Below the pieces are notes generated by a model. The model made no database searches. It was not told where the DNA came from and was given only the letters and a program-made list of their open reading frames with translations. Of a stretch of 64,000 nt of DNA, positions 24,115 through 36,168 are shown one piece after another. Made by a program: the position numbers and the translations under genes. How positions within the stretch are numbered: position 1 is the stretch's first letter; each line of letters starts with the position of its first letter. The stretch is from NCBI GenBank assembly GCA_949358305.1, contig OX442321.1:10299449-10363448 (forward strand), in the 5' to 3' direction. Source of the stretch: Strigamia acuminata (Eukaryota; Arthropoda; Chilopoda; Geophilomorpha; Linotaeniidae).

Positions 24115-26829
24115 GCGAGAGATATTTCACGGAGAATCGGTTGGTGGATTGGGTGTGTATTCCGGTCGAGTGCATGTGACGGCGTGCGGATAATGAAGCT
24201 CGGATGCAGCAAAAAGAAATCTGATAACATTTCGCTCGTATAAGAAAGAAAACGAGCGTTTCGTTTCCCAAAGAGTCACTGTGAGATGCCAATGGCCCTG
24301 GGGCATTAACAAGCCTCGACTCGAGTCGACTCGACTCGCACGTGCAACGTACCAAGGAGATGGAACGGTGTGTGACTCGCACTCTCCGTTATAGTAACTC
24401 CGCCGAATTTTCATTCATTTATCGCATTAATCCACTTCTCTTTTTACTATGCACTATCAAATTTTTTCAGCTTTTATTTTGTTTTACCATTTTCTCCCAT
24501 CCTTTTAAAGCATTTTTTTCCCTTCCTGTTTCGGTCTGTTTTTTTTCTTCTCTTTCTTCTTTCTTTTTCCCTCTTCTTATTTATTGTTGAGTGGTGCGCA
24601 TACATTTGGCACACGTCAACTACGCGACAAATCAAACATCTTAAAAGCGTTTTTGACAAACTCGGGCGCATACTATTGGTAAACCGGTGTTTCTTTCTGA
24701 TTTCCATTTGGCCAAAAAATACCTTGGTAAAATATTCAACGGTATACATTTTTCAACTTTGACAACATCTAAAAAATGCAGCAGGAACTGGATAAGTCGA
24801 TGTAAAATAAAATAAAATAAAATAAAAGTGCGTAAAAAAAAATCCTCCACGTTTTTCTCTGGCTGTGCTTGGCTATAAATTAGACATGTTTTCCATTCAA
24901 TTTGGTTATACGGCTCAATTCGCTTTTTATCCTCGAAAATATGCACAAATAACACCGAGAAAGAATGAGATCAAAGCCGGATTTAAACGAGATCCAAGCA
25001 CACATAAGCCGCAGTTGATATATCCATTATTATTGGTAACCATATCGGAGTAAATTAGCTGTGAACAATCAAATATCAAGTAATCGCTGGGCAATACGTT
25101 CAAATTAATGGCAGATTAGTGGCAATTAAGAGCTTAAAGCTCCGAAAAATAGTTGTTCTTAAATGACTGAATGCAACATATCCGTCAATTAATGCACTTG
25201 TTTTTGAAACCTTGCTTTAAAATTGCATCGAAACCTTCAAGTTGCTATAAATAGTTGAGCTGCATCTCGAAAAACAAACACTCTTAAGCTTTAACACTGA
25301 GAAGACGGATTAAATCCAATGTTTTCATTCTTTCATGCACAGTGGGATTAAGATTGTTGAGGACACGACGCCTCTCCTCCTCCTTTTATCCTCAAATAAA
25401 AAATCAATTTAAAATAAACGATATACAATTTCAAGAGATGCATCATCACCTGTGCTTCAACTTATCAACAGCGCCGTAGACCGGGCAAAGGACGACGCAA
25501 ACGAAGCCGGTGGCGACAAAATCCTCACAATAAACCGGCGAATTCTTATAAGAGTCTTACTTAAAAATTTCCAAACCCCCCGGATTGGGACTCTTACCAA
25601 ATTTTCAAGCTTATCGTCAAATTTACGACAACAAAATAACCAGAATAACCTCAATTAGTGCTGCGCGGGAGGCATCCATTTTGAATGAGGCTGTTTATCG
25701 TGTTTACTCGGAAAACTTTCGTCCGAAATTGCAGGCAAAATGTGCAATTATTAGCGAGTAAGTGCATTTAATAGCAGCGAAATCACTTTTTTACAATGGA
25801 GCCAGCATTAGAAAGTATTATGAGTTAACAATGGGACGAAATTTGGCCGCGGAGTCAATGAAGGGAATAAGGGAAAGTTCAATGCCCCCCCGCGCCCCGC
25901 CACACACCCCGAGTCGAAACGTTCGGGATAACAAATAAAAGGGACGATTCTTGTATAATTCAACAAGCCTTGCAACATCCGGGGGCCGCGCGCTCTGGCC
26001 GCACAAATTACCCCTGGGCACATGCCATCGGATGTCGTTGCACACTTCTTACCACACCCACATCAACGCCACATGTCGCTTTATTGAGTGACGTCTCTCT
26101 CTCTCTCTCTCTTTTTCTTTCTCTTTCTTTGCCAATCTCGGATGAAGAACTCGGTGATGCGAAGACATCGAGTGGAAGTGTCAGGAGGAAGGGTCTAGGA
26201 TCACGCATCAACAAGCACCAAATGGAAAACTGATCCGCGGTTATTGGCAAAAGATGGCTACCCTTCCCGCAACACACAGGTGCAAAAGGCGAACCGTGGC
26301 GCGGACCAAATGTGGCGCCGTCTGCCATCAACTGCTTCGAAATGGCGCATCGGCCGAACATGGAGAAGTGATTTTTCACTCTTTCACACAAAAAAATAAG
26401 AGATCCAGCAGCTGAGACGAATGGGCCCGCGATTCAACGACCAAACCAAAGTACAAAGCCGGCAAAAAAAAATCGATTACCATTCAATTGATATTGCAAT
26501 TATTTACAAATTTTTTTTATTTTATTTTAAAACCGCACTGCTCCCCCCAAAAACCCTGCCTTTTGATAAATGGTTCCTTTCGTCGATGGAAAAAGAAATT
26601 TAATTCCGCTTAAGAAGATAGTACCCGAGCAAGAATTTGCCCCATTTGCAATAAATTGCCAAGATAGAGAAGAAGGAAAAAAAAAAAAAAAAGAAGGAAA
26701 AAAAAAAGATATCTTTACCAATTGACGTCACCGTCAAACCTGAACAAACTCCTCTAACCTAAATGCAAGTCCTCCTTCATAATATACGCAGGCACGCACA
26801 AAAACCAAACAAACCAAATAAAAAAAAAA

Positions 26830-26846
26830 TACACACACACACACAC
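26830..26846 (+). repeat. (AC)n microsatellite
   Basis: Eight AC units between A-rich flanks. A (CT)n tract of about ten units lies 0.7 kb upstream. Confidence 0.85.
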
Positions 26847-28336
26847 AAAAACACAAAAAAGATAGAAAAAAAAATCGAGAATAAAGCAAAAAAAAAATCT
26901 CTTCCTATTTTTTTAATTTCGCTTTGGTGCTTGGGCTCGATCAATCATAGCCCGCTTGATCGAATCCCCTGATTGGAACCAGGTGCAAAGGTGCGCAATA
27001 AACCCAGCACGAGGCGTGACTCGGCTGACCAATGACCCCTTTGGCTTTATGTTAAGTACCTGAATGCTGTCCACGACTCCATTCTCATCCACCAATTTCC
27101 TTTTTTCCCCCTCCTCTTTTATTGTATCCTTTTGTTCTGTCCTTCCTCCAACACACGACACACGACGACGCACGAAACGATTTTCGTTTCGCAAACGAAA
27201 CACAAATCGACCAACAGTTCGCGAAACGTGTGCATTTCATTCGTGACATCTTGATTGATGCGAGTTCACATCCGACCCTGCTACTCAGTACGACGAGTTT
27301 GGGTTATCAGTCGCCATTCAGAGAATACAACTGTGACTTAATCGCATCGTCATGGCAACGCAGCATCACTCCCCGTCATCGCCCTCCCTCTTCGTTCACG
27401 TGTGTTGAATGAGTTTAAAATGGAGCGGGCACTCACTTGTGTAATTGAATCGAAGCCACCAGATAAGGAACCTACAACTCCCCCCGCCACCCTCCTCCCG
27501 CCAACCCCTTAAGCACACACACGTGGACGCATCCATGTCATTGACTCAACTCACACGAGGGGGTAAATAAGTACGAAAAGAGCGTGCGCAAAGCGCATTG
27601 AGCATACCAACTGAGAAGTGACATTTGCGCACGCGCAACGTTGGGGAATTAATCTTTGGTGGATTAGTTGGCACTTAATGAAGCGGAAGTGGAGATCCAC
27701 CTGAGACAGAAGCTCGGCAAAGGTTTTGACGAATCCAATCCGTTTGGCAAATTGTCGCGTTAGCTGTTAGTCGACTAATTAGTCGTACCGGCGTTTTGAC
27801 GCTGCTAGTAAATTGCACAACTGTGTTGGAAATCAACAGTGACAGCAGGATTCCGTGCTTATGAGAGAACCGCACGCGACAATCTCCACAAACTCGCACA
27901 CCTCGGCTTCACCGTGTACACCTACACAACTAAACACGAGCATGGCGTGACACGTCAAAGACTTGCCTCCCTCGAGACTCCTCCGTCTCAACCAGGTCTC
28001 AAGCACACTTTTTATAGTTGCACTGTATTATGAATAAGCTTCCTGCCCAATAGAGGATTAAAATGGCGCCGACTGCAAAGAAAGACGGAACGAAAGAGAG
28101 ACGGGAATGAAAAAAAATAACAACGTCTCTATTTTTTGCCCGTTTTGATCCGAAATCAATGAATTTAACGTAAATAACGATCTTATCGCCACGGTACAAA
28201 GGCCGGGGACGAAGGAACGATCGGCAAACGCGAAACACCACGCCCACCGGCAAATAACAGCACGGCGATACGACAGGGGACTGGGAACGGGCTCGTGAGC
28301 GACACGGGCAAACGCTATGACGGATGAACGGAGCGA

Positions 28337-28366
28337 TGACGTCAAGACCAATTTCAATTGACGTCA
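28337..28366. promoter_or_regulatory. Two palindromic CREs flanking a CCAAT
   Basis: TGACGTCA occurs at 28337-28344 and again at 28359-28366, 22 bases apart start to start, about two helical turns, with ACCAAT between them. The surrounding 0.4 kb is unusually GC- and CpG-rich for this window. TGACGTCA is the full CREB/ATF site. The pair suggests a cAMP- or activity-responsive enhancer or an unannotated promoter; no downstream gene is close enough to assign it. Confidence 0.45.
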
Positions 28367-28399
28367 GCGCGCGACCCTGGCTAACGTGTGGGCGAAAAC

Positions 28400-31300
28400 G
28401 AAACACAAAAATAGAACCACAAGTAATGAAAGGACGCACTGGGGGGAACCGAGTGACGTGGCATCGATCGACGGACAAGCGAAAAGGGGAAGACAAAAAA
28501 AAGAAGAAAAAAAAAAAAGAAAAACCAAAGCAAAGTTGAAAGCGAATTAATGAAGTCGTCATATTAAATGCATGTACATAATAAAACAAACTCAAATGTA
28601 TCAAATGAATATTCAAAATGGCGTGTTAAGTCATGCAAATCAGCATTAAAAATATTGACTCAGAGGAAAAAATAATAATGCGTAAAATATTAATGAAAGC
28701 ATCTATTTTCTATTAAATTATAGGGTGCAATATTCACTTGTTGTTGCTTCTCCCCACCCCACTCCCCTTTTTAAATTTATTTTCCATTTCTTATTTTTTT
28801 TGTGTGTGTTGTTTTGCTCGCAGAAATTTATGTATTAGCTGAAACATCATCCACGTGCGAATAAATAAAAGGGGAAATGTTAAATTGATGCGAGGTGAAG
28901 CCGACACCGCACAGAAATAGGGGCAGTTTCATCTCCATCGCTTGGGCTAAGGTTCAGCGTGCGCAGTAACTTGACCCCGACCTACGGTACGGACCAACCC
29001 ATCCAGAGTGGTTGCAGTTGCAGGTAAGGCAAATGCATTAAGCCTAATGCCTAATTCGCTCTAAGAACGTCTATCCGGAAATAAAATGCGACAGTGAAGT
29101 GTTTGACGAGAGAAAAACCAGAGCGCGCGAGGGAGGAAATGCCACGAGAAACAGAAACAAACACAGAAACAGACGGAGAGATTGAGAGAGGGGTCTTGGC
29201 CCTAAACTCCCACGCAAGAGGGAGCTTGCCGTGCCTGGCCACGCGCAATGGGGCCATAAACATGTCTCCCGATTGCCCATCACAATGGCTTCGCGCAACT
29301 TGCATCAGCCACCCCTTTAAAAACTGAAAATACTTAAAGGGAGGCGAATAAAGGACGCCATAGTTGAGTGCAACAACGATAAACAAGCAAACGAGGAAAG
29401 AAACGCTTAGGAATATGAAATTTTTTCAATTTTTTGAATAAAAAATAAGTGAAATTTCACCTGTTAGTGCTTTCCAGGGTTGATCGCGAATCCGTTTCTC
29501 ATTGCAGCACGAACACGTCAGTGCATTAATCCGGACAGGTGTCTACGTTCGGTCTCGTTATCCACCCGGGAAGCCGACGGGGAAAAAGGGGAAGAAATGA
29601 CGCTTCCCCTACCGACCGACGACCACGCGGTCGCACGCATCGAATGCCGAATTAACTCAACTCATGCATTTCGCACCGATCACGGCCGATGCCGCACCTC
29701 CGACGAGCACACTTCGGCCGGGCACATTCACCACCGAAAAACAGGCGTCCAATTCGAGTCGACAACGTTAACTTAGCGGCCAACCTCCAACCTGTGTGTT
29801 GCTGCACACCGCACTTGGTTGCAGAGACATCGAGCGGCGGAATCAGAAAACAAACATGGTGGTATTCACACGACTCCTAGTGGCGGCGTGATTAAAGTAG
29901 CCGATCGAAGTGTTTTGAAGAAAAATAAAAATAAATAAATAAAAAATAAAAATAAATCAGGAAAAAATTGGAGGAAATACGAAAAAGTGCATGGGTAATT
30001 GCGGCGGATTAAAGCAGACGGCTCATCCAAAGATGGAAATTAACCGGTTTAAAATGACAGCGGAGAAAAGATATAATCGAATGTGCCTTTGCAGCAGAAA
30101 TCCATCGGGAATAATTAACGAGAATTAACGTGACATTAACTTTGTAAAGCATCGTGAGAAGGGAAGGTGCGAGTGCGAGTTGAATGCTTTTTGTCTGCAT
30201 TACGATCGTGTGATAATTATTTGCACACTTATTAATCATAGGAAACAAACCGCCACTCGCAATTGATTTCTGTCGTTTTTCTCACGCGTCTCGACGAGAA
30301 AGCCAATACGATTTACACACACTTGAATAAATTTCATTTAATCCTGTTTACCGATTCTTAATTTCAAAACCTCAATCGGAAATCAAAACCACTTTTATTT
30401 GCATGTTTCTTTCTTTATTTACAACCCCGTGGTAAAAAAAAAAAATATATATTTTTTTTTTTTTCTTCTTAAAAAACGTGCTTTTTCATTCAGCTTGTTT
30501 TGTTTACAATTCGCTGCTTCGGAATGACATGTAAGAAAAAAATTTCAAACAACAAATTTTGTCTTTCTTTTCCTGCGCGAATAACAACCTCAGGCCCCCG
30601 CTCAGGCCGCTACATTCACTTAGCTTTCTCTCACGGTTGCTGTGGAAACCGTTGCTCATGACAACGGTACAATTCCTGACGTCATCCTGTGCTGAAAAGC
30701 ACCATGGTAACGGCCGGATGAGTAGGTTGGAGTAAGCTTTGGTATGTGTATCAATTCTGTGGAACAATGTGTCGGAGAGAAAAATAATAAAAAATATTGG
30801 CGGCCCACAAGAAAAGAAATAAAAAGAACAAAAAAAATACCAAACCACTTCCAAGTCATGAAATTCGAGCGATAATTTGAAGGCGCTACTTAAAAATTAT
30901 GTAAATAATAGCGGCCATTTCAATAAATTAATTGAGCGTGCTGAATATACCCACCACCATTTTCAAAACCAATTTTTTTTTTTAATTTTTTTTTTTAAAG
31001 AGCGAACACCACGCGACGACACAAGTGTTAATTAAGTGCGCAAACACGAACACAATTAAGTGCAAAATGAGTCATAAATATTTAATAGATTTCCAATAGC
31101 TGCAAATATTCACGTCAAAGCTCTCGCAAAGTATAAGAAACTACCTTGGTTGCCATGGCGACGGTCAGTGAGACGCGCAATCGAGGCCGGAAAGGGGTTA
31201 AGTCGCGAGTGTATTTCGGTATCTGTAAAAGCAGAGCGAAGCGGTGGCTCGAATTCCTGCCATAGTTTGCATAGTCAAAGGCGTTGTAAACGTGTGCAAA

Positions 31301-31940
31301 TGCGTGAAGGGTGTGCGAGCAAATTAGCCCAAAAGCATTGGTTGCTCGTCAAAAGAATTCTAATTACATAGCGACGAAACTCAAACATAAAACCAATAAA
31401 CCCCATGCTTATTCTCCTCCTTAATAAATCGCAACTATCAAATTAAGTGCCGCCAACTGCCATTTACTTGCCTAACACGAACGAAAAAAGAAGATAAAAG
31501 AAAAAAAAAGATAAAAATAAAAGCAATCTTTTAGCAATCAGCGGAAAAGCGCTACAAACATCATGTCGGCGTGAGTTTCTCTCACTTTTCCTTCGACTCG
31601 ATTACTCCACAATTAAGCAAAGTTGCGAGCGTGGAATTCGCATTAAGCCACTTCATCTCTCTCCGGGGACGTTTGGCACTTACGAGTGTACAGTGAGGGG
31701 TAGATGACGTCTCGGGTCTCACATTTTTTTGCGCGCACACTAAAATCCATTCGCCACCTGCGCCTCGAGGTGTTGCAGGGTGCCCCGCCGTGCCCCCGTC
31801 GCTCTATTGATTGGCTCGGATCAACTCGTTAATTCCCCCATTCCCCGTTTTCTTTGCCGTCCCCGCAGATCGGACAATTTAATCCTTGCCAAAATGAATT
31901 CCGAGATCGATAATTATCCAAGGACACGTGGAATGTCATG
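28400..31940. other. Gene-free region between the CRE pair and SYF2
   Basis: No gene is supported. The stretch alternates AT-rich tracts with CpG-rich patches (about 29480-29880 and 31140-31340). It holds the X-box/CRE cluster at 30636-30711 and a further X-box-like site at 31149-31162. Confidence 0.5.
30636..30711. promoter_or_regulatory. Cluster of RFX X-box-like sites with a CRE
   Basis: Within 76 bases lie GTTGCTGTGGAAAC (30636), GTTGCTCATGACAAC (30651), a perfect TGACGTCA (30677) and CACCATGGTAAC (30700). RFX factors bind two half-sites of the type GTNRCC and RGYAAC separated by 0-3 bases. The sites here are near matches, not perfect ones. Another near match, GTTGCCATGGCGAC, follows at 31149-31162. 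Confidence 0.35.
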
Positions 31941-31946
31941 ATAACA

Positions 31947-31952
31947 TTTATT
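31947..31952 (-). terminator. Candidate polyadenylation signal of SYF2
   Basis: TTTATT on the plus strand reads AATAAA on the minus strand, about 165 bases beyond the SYF2 stop codon. Confidence 0.4.
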
Positions 31953-32114
31953 CGTTTCTTAATTAAGCGTTATCGATTTGTTCTCGTCATTATCGGTGCG
32001 TTATAAATCAATCAAACAACACGATCCGCATTTAATTGCATGCTTATTTCGTTTCATTTTACTACGACAATAATCCCCACATGTAAGGTAAATAATTGGA
32101 CGAGTACGAGTGAT

Positions 32115-33079
32115 TCAAACGGCGGTGCCTCGTTCCAGATTCTGCTTGATTTCGCCGGTGTACTGTCCGTAGAATCTCTCCAGTTTTTTGTTGAACTTCA
32201 TGTTTCTCTCGTTAATGTAGTCTATGTCGGCATCATCGTTGTGCATGCGTCGGCGGCTGTACTTTGATCTTTTGTCAATCCTGAATAATGAATAAAATTA
32301 ACAAAATTAAGAATAAAAATTATAATAAAAAAAATAATAATAAAAAAATTGTTGTCTCACTGTTTTTCCAGATCATCGACCATCCTGTCAATTCCTTCCT
32401 TCGAATCCTTATTAATTCCTTGCAAAATTGTGTCCTTGCCCGCGTAAAATGCCTCGCCCCTGTCAAATAAAATTAACCCATCAATTAATTGACCCGATTT
32501 CAACAATTCACTTTTCAATTACATTTTCTCCTTCTTCATATTGTACTCGTCCATGTCTGGTTTAATTTGTTTCACGAGTCTGTCGTATTGTCTCGCTGTT
32601 GCCTGTTCGTAATCTGCAAATCCCGGATCTGGGTTTTTCTTCCTTTTTTTATTCTCCAATCTATCCGCCGTATTCGCCGATATGTCCAGTAGTTTCACCA
32701 GATCGTAACTTTCTCCCTGTTCTTCAGCTTCCTATTAAACAAATAATCAATTACGGTATTTCAATCTATTTCGTTGTATTGTGGTGCATTCAGTACCTTT
32801 CTTTTCTTTTCATCGTCCATTTCCCATTCGACGTATTTCTGTTTGGTTATCCAGTTTGTAGGCAGTTTTTTCTTTCGGTCTTCTTCAACGACTTCCTGAT
32901 GATTGAGTTTACGAGCTTCATTCTGTTTGTCAATAAAACACACGTTTAGCTGTTTTTTTTCTTTACCCCAATCTGTTTATATCATCGATCAAAATTTTCA
33001 AACCTACACGTTTCAGCTGAAGATCTCGAAGTTTTAGCAATCGATCATACTTTGCTTTTGCGTCTCCAGATGTACTCAT
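32115..33079 (-). CDS. Syf2: Pre-mRNA splicing factor SYF2 (five coding exons)
   Basis: Exons on the minus strand are 33079-33008, 32922-32797, 32731-32523, 32459-32361 and 32280-32115; the introns are 63-85 bases, all GT-AG, and the phases close to 672 bases (223 residues). SYF2 (p29, GCIP-interacting) is a nuclear protein of the NineTeen/Prp19-associated complex and of the active spliceosome. Family hallmarks are plain: [15 protein letters not shown] opens exon 2, [10 protein letters not shown] and [12 protein letters not shown] lie in exon 3, [20 protein letters not shown] crosses the last junction, and [12 protein letters not shown] is followed by [12 protein letters not shown] at the C-terminus. 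It is about 20 residues shorter than human SYF2, at the poorly conserved N-terminus. The chosen ATG is in frame with an open upstream stretch that has no family similarity. No neighbour lies within 6 kb. Confidence 0.95.
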
Positions 33080-35408
33080 CTTTCTTGCGGAAATGAAAAC
33101 AAATGCGAAGCACACACAGTCGTAATGACTGCTGAAATTCGACAAATGACTAGCAAGAGGCCAATGCAAGCATTGATTTTTATTTCTGCGCATGCGTGCT
33201 TCTTAGGGGAATTAAGATTTGGTCTTCGGTTAGACACGAAAAAAATCTCGAACTGCGAAACGCTGTTAAATGGTTTTTTTTAACAAAACTATAACAATTT
33301 AGAATATTCTATACATTACCTTTAATTATTTTTTAAAACAAGAATTAAATACCAATCAACCGCATTGATTATTGATTATTTCACGTGTCAAGAAAGTGTA
33401 TGGCGTCATTCGTCCTCTCGATAGTTACGCCATCTGTGATTAACTAACAAAACTATTCACAAGGTAATATTGACATGGACGTCTTATCAACAGGAACTGG
33501 AATTATAAATCATTCATGGGAATTCCTATGAAAATAACATGATTTTGGGGTGATAGGTGTTCTCCCATTCCCAGTTGTTCCTGATTTTTTTATTAATGAA
33601 AACAAAATGAGTCTGAAATAAAATGGAAAAAAATAGATAAAGGACATTGTGCTTGTGAGCTCGAAGATAATAATAATGTCACACTGAATAAAAGAATAAC
33701 AACAAAAGAAAAACGAAAAAGACAGTTGAAGTTACAGAAAATCAATCTTGTTTCCAAAAGCAAATTTTTTAAAAATAAAACTAAATAAGGTAGCCCAAAT
33801 AAATTATAAGAACAATTTGATAAATTGACAAAGATGTTATACATTAATTAATGCTGTTGTATCAATTGGTAAATTTTCATTAATAAAATTAAGTTTATAA
33901 GCTATCATTAAATTAAAAATTCACATCACCATCAATATTTTAAAAAAAAGAATGCTTTCAAAAATAAAAAAACGTAATTCCAGACATAAAAAAAATTGTA
34001 GATCCAATAAGTAGTAAAACTCGAGGAGTTAAAATACGGTGCAAATAATTTATCATCCTCATTGCATTAAAGTACAGTAATAAATTATTTCACATATAGT
34101 GCACAAATTATTTAAACTTTTTAAAGTTATATAATGTAATTTTAAATTTAAAAAATGGTATTTTCAAGTAGTTAGTCGAGATCGAGTTGAGTTTAGTCCG
34201 TTGATTTGATTTGTGTTTGCAAAAACAAAACCAAGGATCCATTAAACCAACAAAACAAGGAGTGACGTACCGGTATGTAAATGCCAGGGATATTCTAAAC
34301 AAATATCAGCACACGTAGAAAAATATTTGTAAAATCAAAACAAACTAATCTTGTGCAAATATTTTGTATTCCAAATTTTTCCACATTAAATAATTACTGC
34401 ACGAATTGTAAAATAATTCATACGTTCATTTTACCATTACATTTTAAAGTTCAAGTCATCACTATTTATTTTTTACATAACACAATGTAATAAATAACGG
34501 GAAAAAAATTACTGTATTCTAAATTTCTTTAATAAATGAACTAGAAACGTCAAACCTTAGTAACCACGAAACAACAAATCAAATCATTTACGGTAAATTT
34601 ATTTTGACTTCATTAGACTAGAAATAAATCGAATTGTAATAATAAAAAAGAATGAAACTCAATAACTATAAATCATATACAGTTACAATAGTAAAAAACA
34701 TAGCAACGAGAAAACAAATGAAATAAACGATAATTAACGAAATAAGAAAGAAAAAAATCGACTTATTGATTGAGAAAAATCGGAGCAACCAAGAAAACAA
34801 AGTTACCAAACCGAAATGACGTCAATTACGAATAAGACTGTGGGTTGTTTGGAAGAAAAGAAAAAGAAAATGCCAAGTAAACTGTCAAGCCACGAGAAGA
34901 AACGCGACACATTGAATATTGATGGAACAGATGGAGAAAATTTGCACACACACGGCGGAGCCAAGGCGGAGGAATACAAAATAAACCGCCCTTTGCCTGT
35001 ACATCATCATACCGGAGAAAAGGAAAGGTCCAAGGAGCCGGTAATTACGAAGGGCAGATGATGGGGTCGCCGCAGGGACCAACGAAGTCATCCATCATAG
35101 AAACGTGCAATTTGGCAAAGAAAAGCCGCGCCTGCCAACACATACGCCATGCTCCACTGCATTGCAAACCCAAAAAAGCGCCCCACGGTTTACTTATTTT
35201 CTTTTACGTTTTCATTTTTATTTTCCCATCTACTTGCAATTTTTGACAGGCAAAACACACGGCTTGTGATTGGTTGATGTCAACCGATCGACAATAATGA
35301 TGGGGTACGGTCAAAGTGCATTAAAGACGTGCCCTCAGTTGATTGCCTCCAGATAAACCAATTGCAAAGTGGTAAAAGCCACAAAAAAGTGTGTGGAAAA
35401 GACAAGAA

Positions 35409-35455
<47 letters not shown>

Positions 35456-35820
35456 AGAAGAAAAGGAGAAAGAAGAAATGTGGATATCCCAGTCGCCTGC
35501 AACCAAAAAAATTTCCCATTCGATATATCACCTGCGCCGCAGCCGCAGCATCCCCGAATCTCAGAGGAATGCATATGGAAACTCGTTTATCACGCGAAAA
35601 CAGAAACAAAACCGAAAAAGAGATGCAGCTGGAAATAAAGTTGAGAGTCAATTTGAGAAGGTCAGCGTGCGTGGGTTGAAATCATTTCCAAATATATGAG
35701 CTGTCCGCTTGAGGCTTGGACGCGAAACGCGGTGTTAAAGAGAACGTGGCGTGTTTACACGTTCTCCGAGTGTGGCACATAATTTCATCGTGCGATGACC
35801 AAACATCCGAGCCAACACAT
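33080..35820. other. Gene-free AT-rich DNA upstream of SYF2
   Basis: The SYF2 promoter should lie just right of 33079. Beyond that I see no gene. A weak inverted repeat (CAGGAACTGG against CCAGTTGTTCCT) spans about 33488-33585. A run of exactly 40 A residues lies at 35411-35450. Confidence 0.5.
35411..35450 (+). repeat. Homopolymer run of 40 A
   Basis: Forty A residues followed by a GAGGAAGAAG purine tract. There is no retrotransposon body upstream and no target duplication around it. Confidence 0.9.
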
Positions 35821-35821
35821 C

Positions 35822-36168
35822 AGTCAGACTAAGTAATCGATGGCCTCCCCCCCACGCCTTACAACTGCACAAGTTGGTGTCAGTGCGCGTGCGTGTACGC
35901 TAAGGCGCCACTCACAACGCGCAATTTCGAGCACCTCACCTCGTCACTAATCAGCCACTCGTGGCAATTTTGTAGCAAATTATACGGGACTAGCTGCGAT
36001 GAGCAACAGCATTCTCGCCAACACCCGCCCTCTCTCGCATCACCTTCAACTTGCTCATTTCACTTTGCTTAACGAAAAGGTGCCAAATGCGCGTGCGCCG
36101 GATGCACACACGAAACGCGAACGCGACTTGCCATTCTGAAGACTCGCGCACAGGTGGACAAAACTCAG
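35822..36168 (+). other. Possible non-coding first exon of the CCHamide receptor gene
   Basis: A consensus donor CAG|GTAAGA (exon end 36168) closes a GC- and CpG-rich stretch. Arthropod-type initiators ATCAGTC (near 35819) and GTCAGT (near 35879) lie upstream. The GPCR coding exon at 39901 starts at a 3' splice site and needs a leader exon on this strand. The link is inference; transcript data are needed to choose the real start. Confidence 0.3.

Larger units (their letters stand above)
22690..28300. other. Gene-free region, AT-rich then mixed
   Basis: No gene is supported. A purine/GCAGA repeat lies at 24062-24114, an (AAAAT)n tract near 24803-24830, a (CT)n tract at 26091-26112 and an (AC)n tract at 26830-26846. 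The part from about 27100 becomes richer in CpG and leads into the CRE-bearing patch at 28.3 kb. Confidence 0.5.

Noticed and set aside
27999-28616. 205-codon minus-strand open frame
   Set aside because: It includes poly-Phe from a poly-A tract, has no domain or splice context, and overlaps the CRE-rich patch. Stop codons are rare there because of CpG content.
35411-35450. A40 run as the tail of a retrotransposed gene
   Set aside because: There is no gene-like body upstream and no target duplication; it is probably a simple homopolymer.
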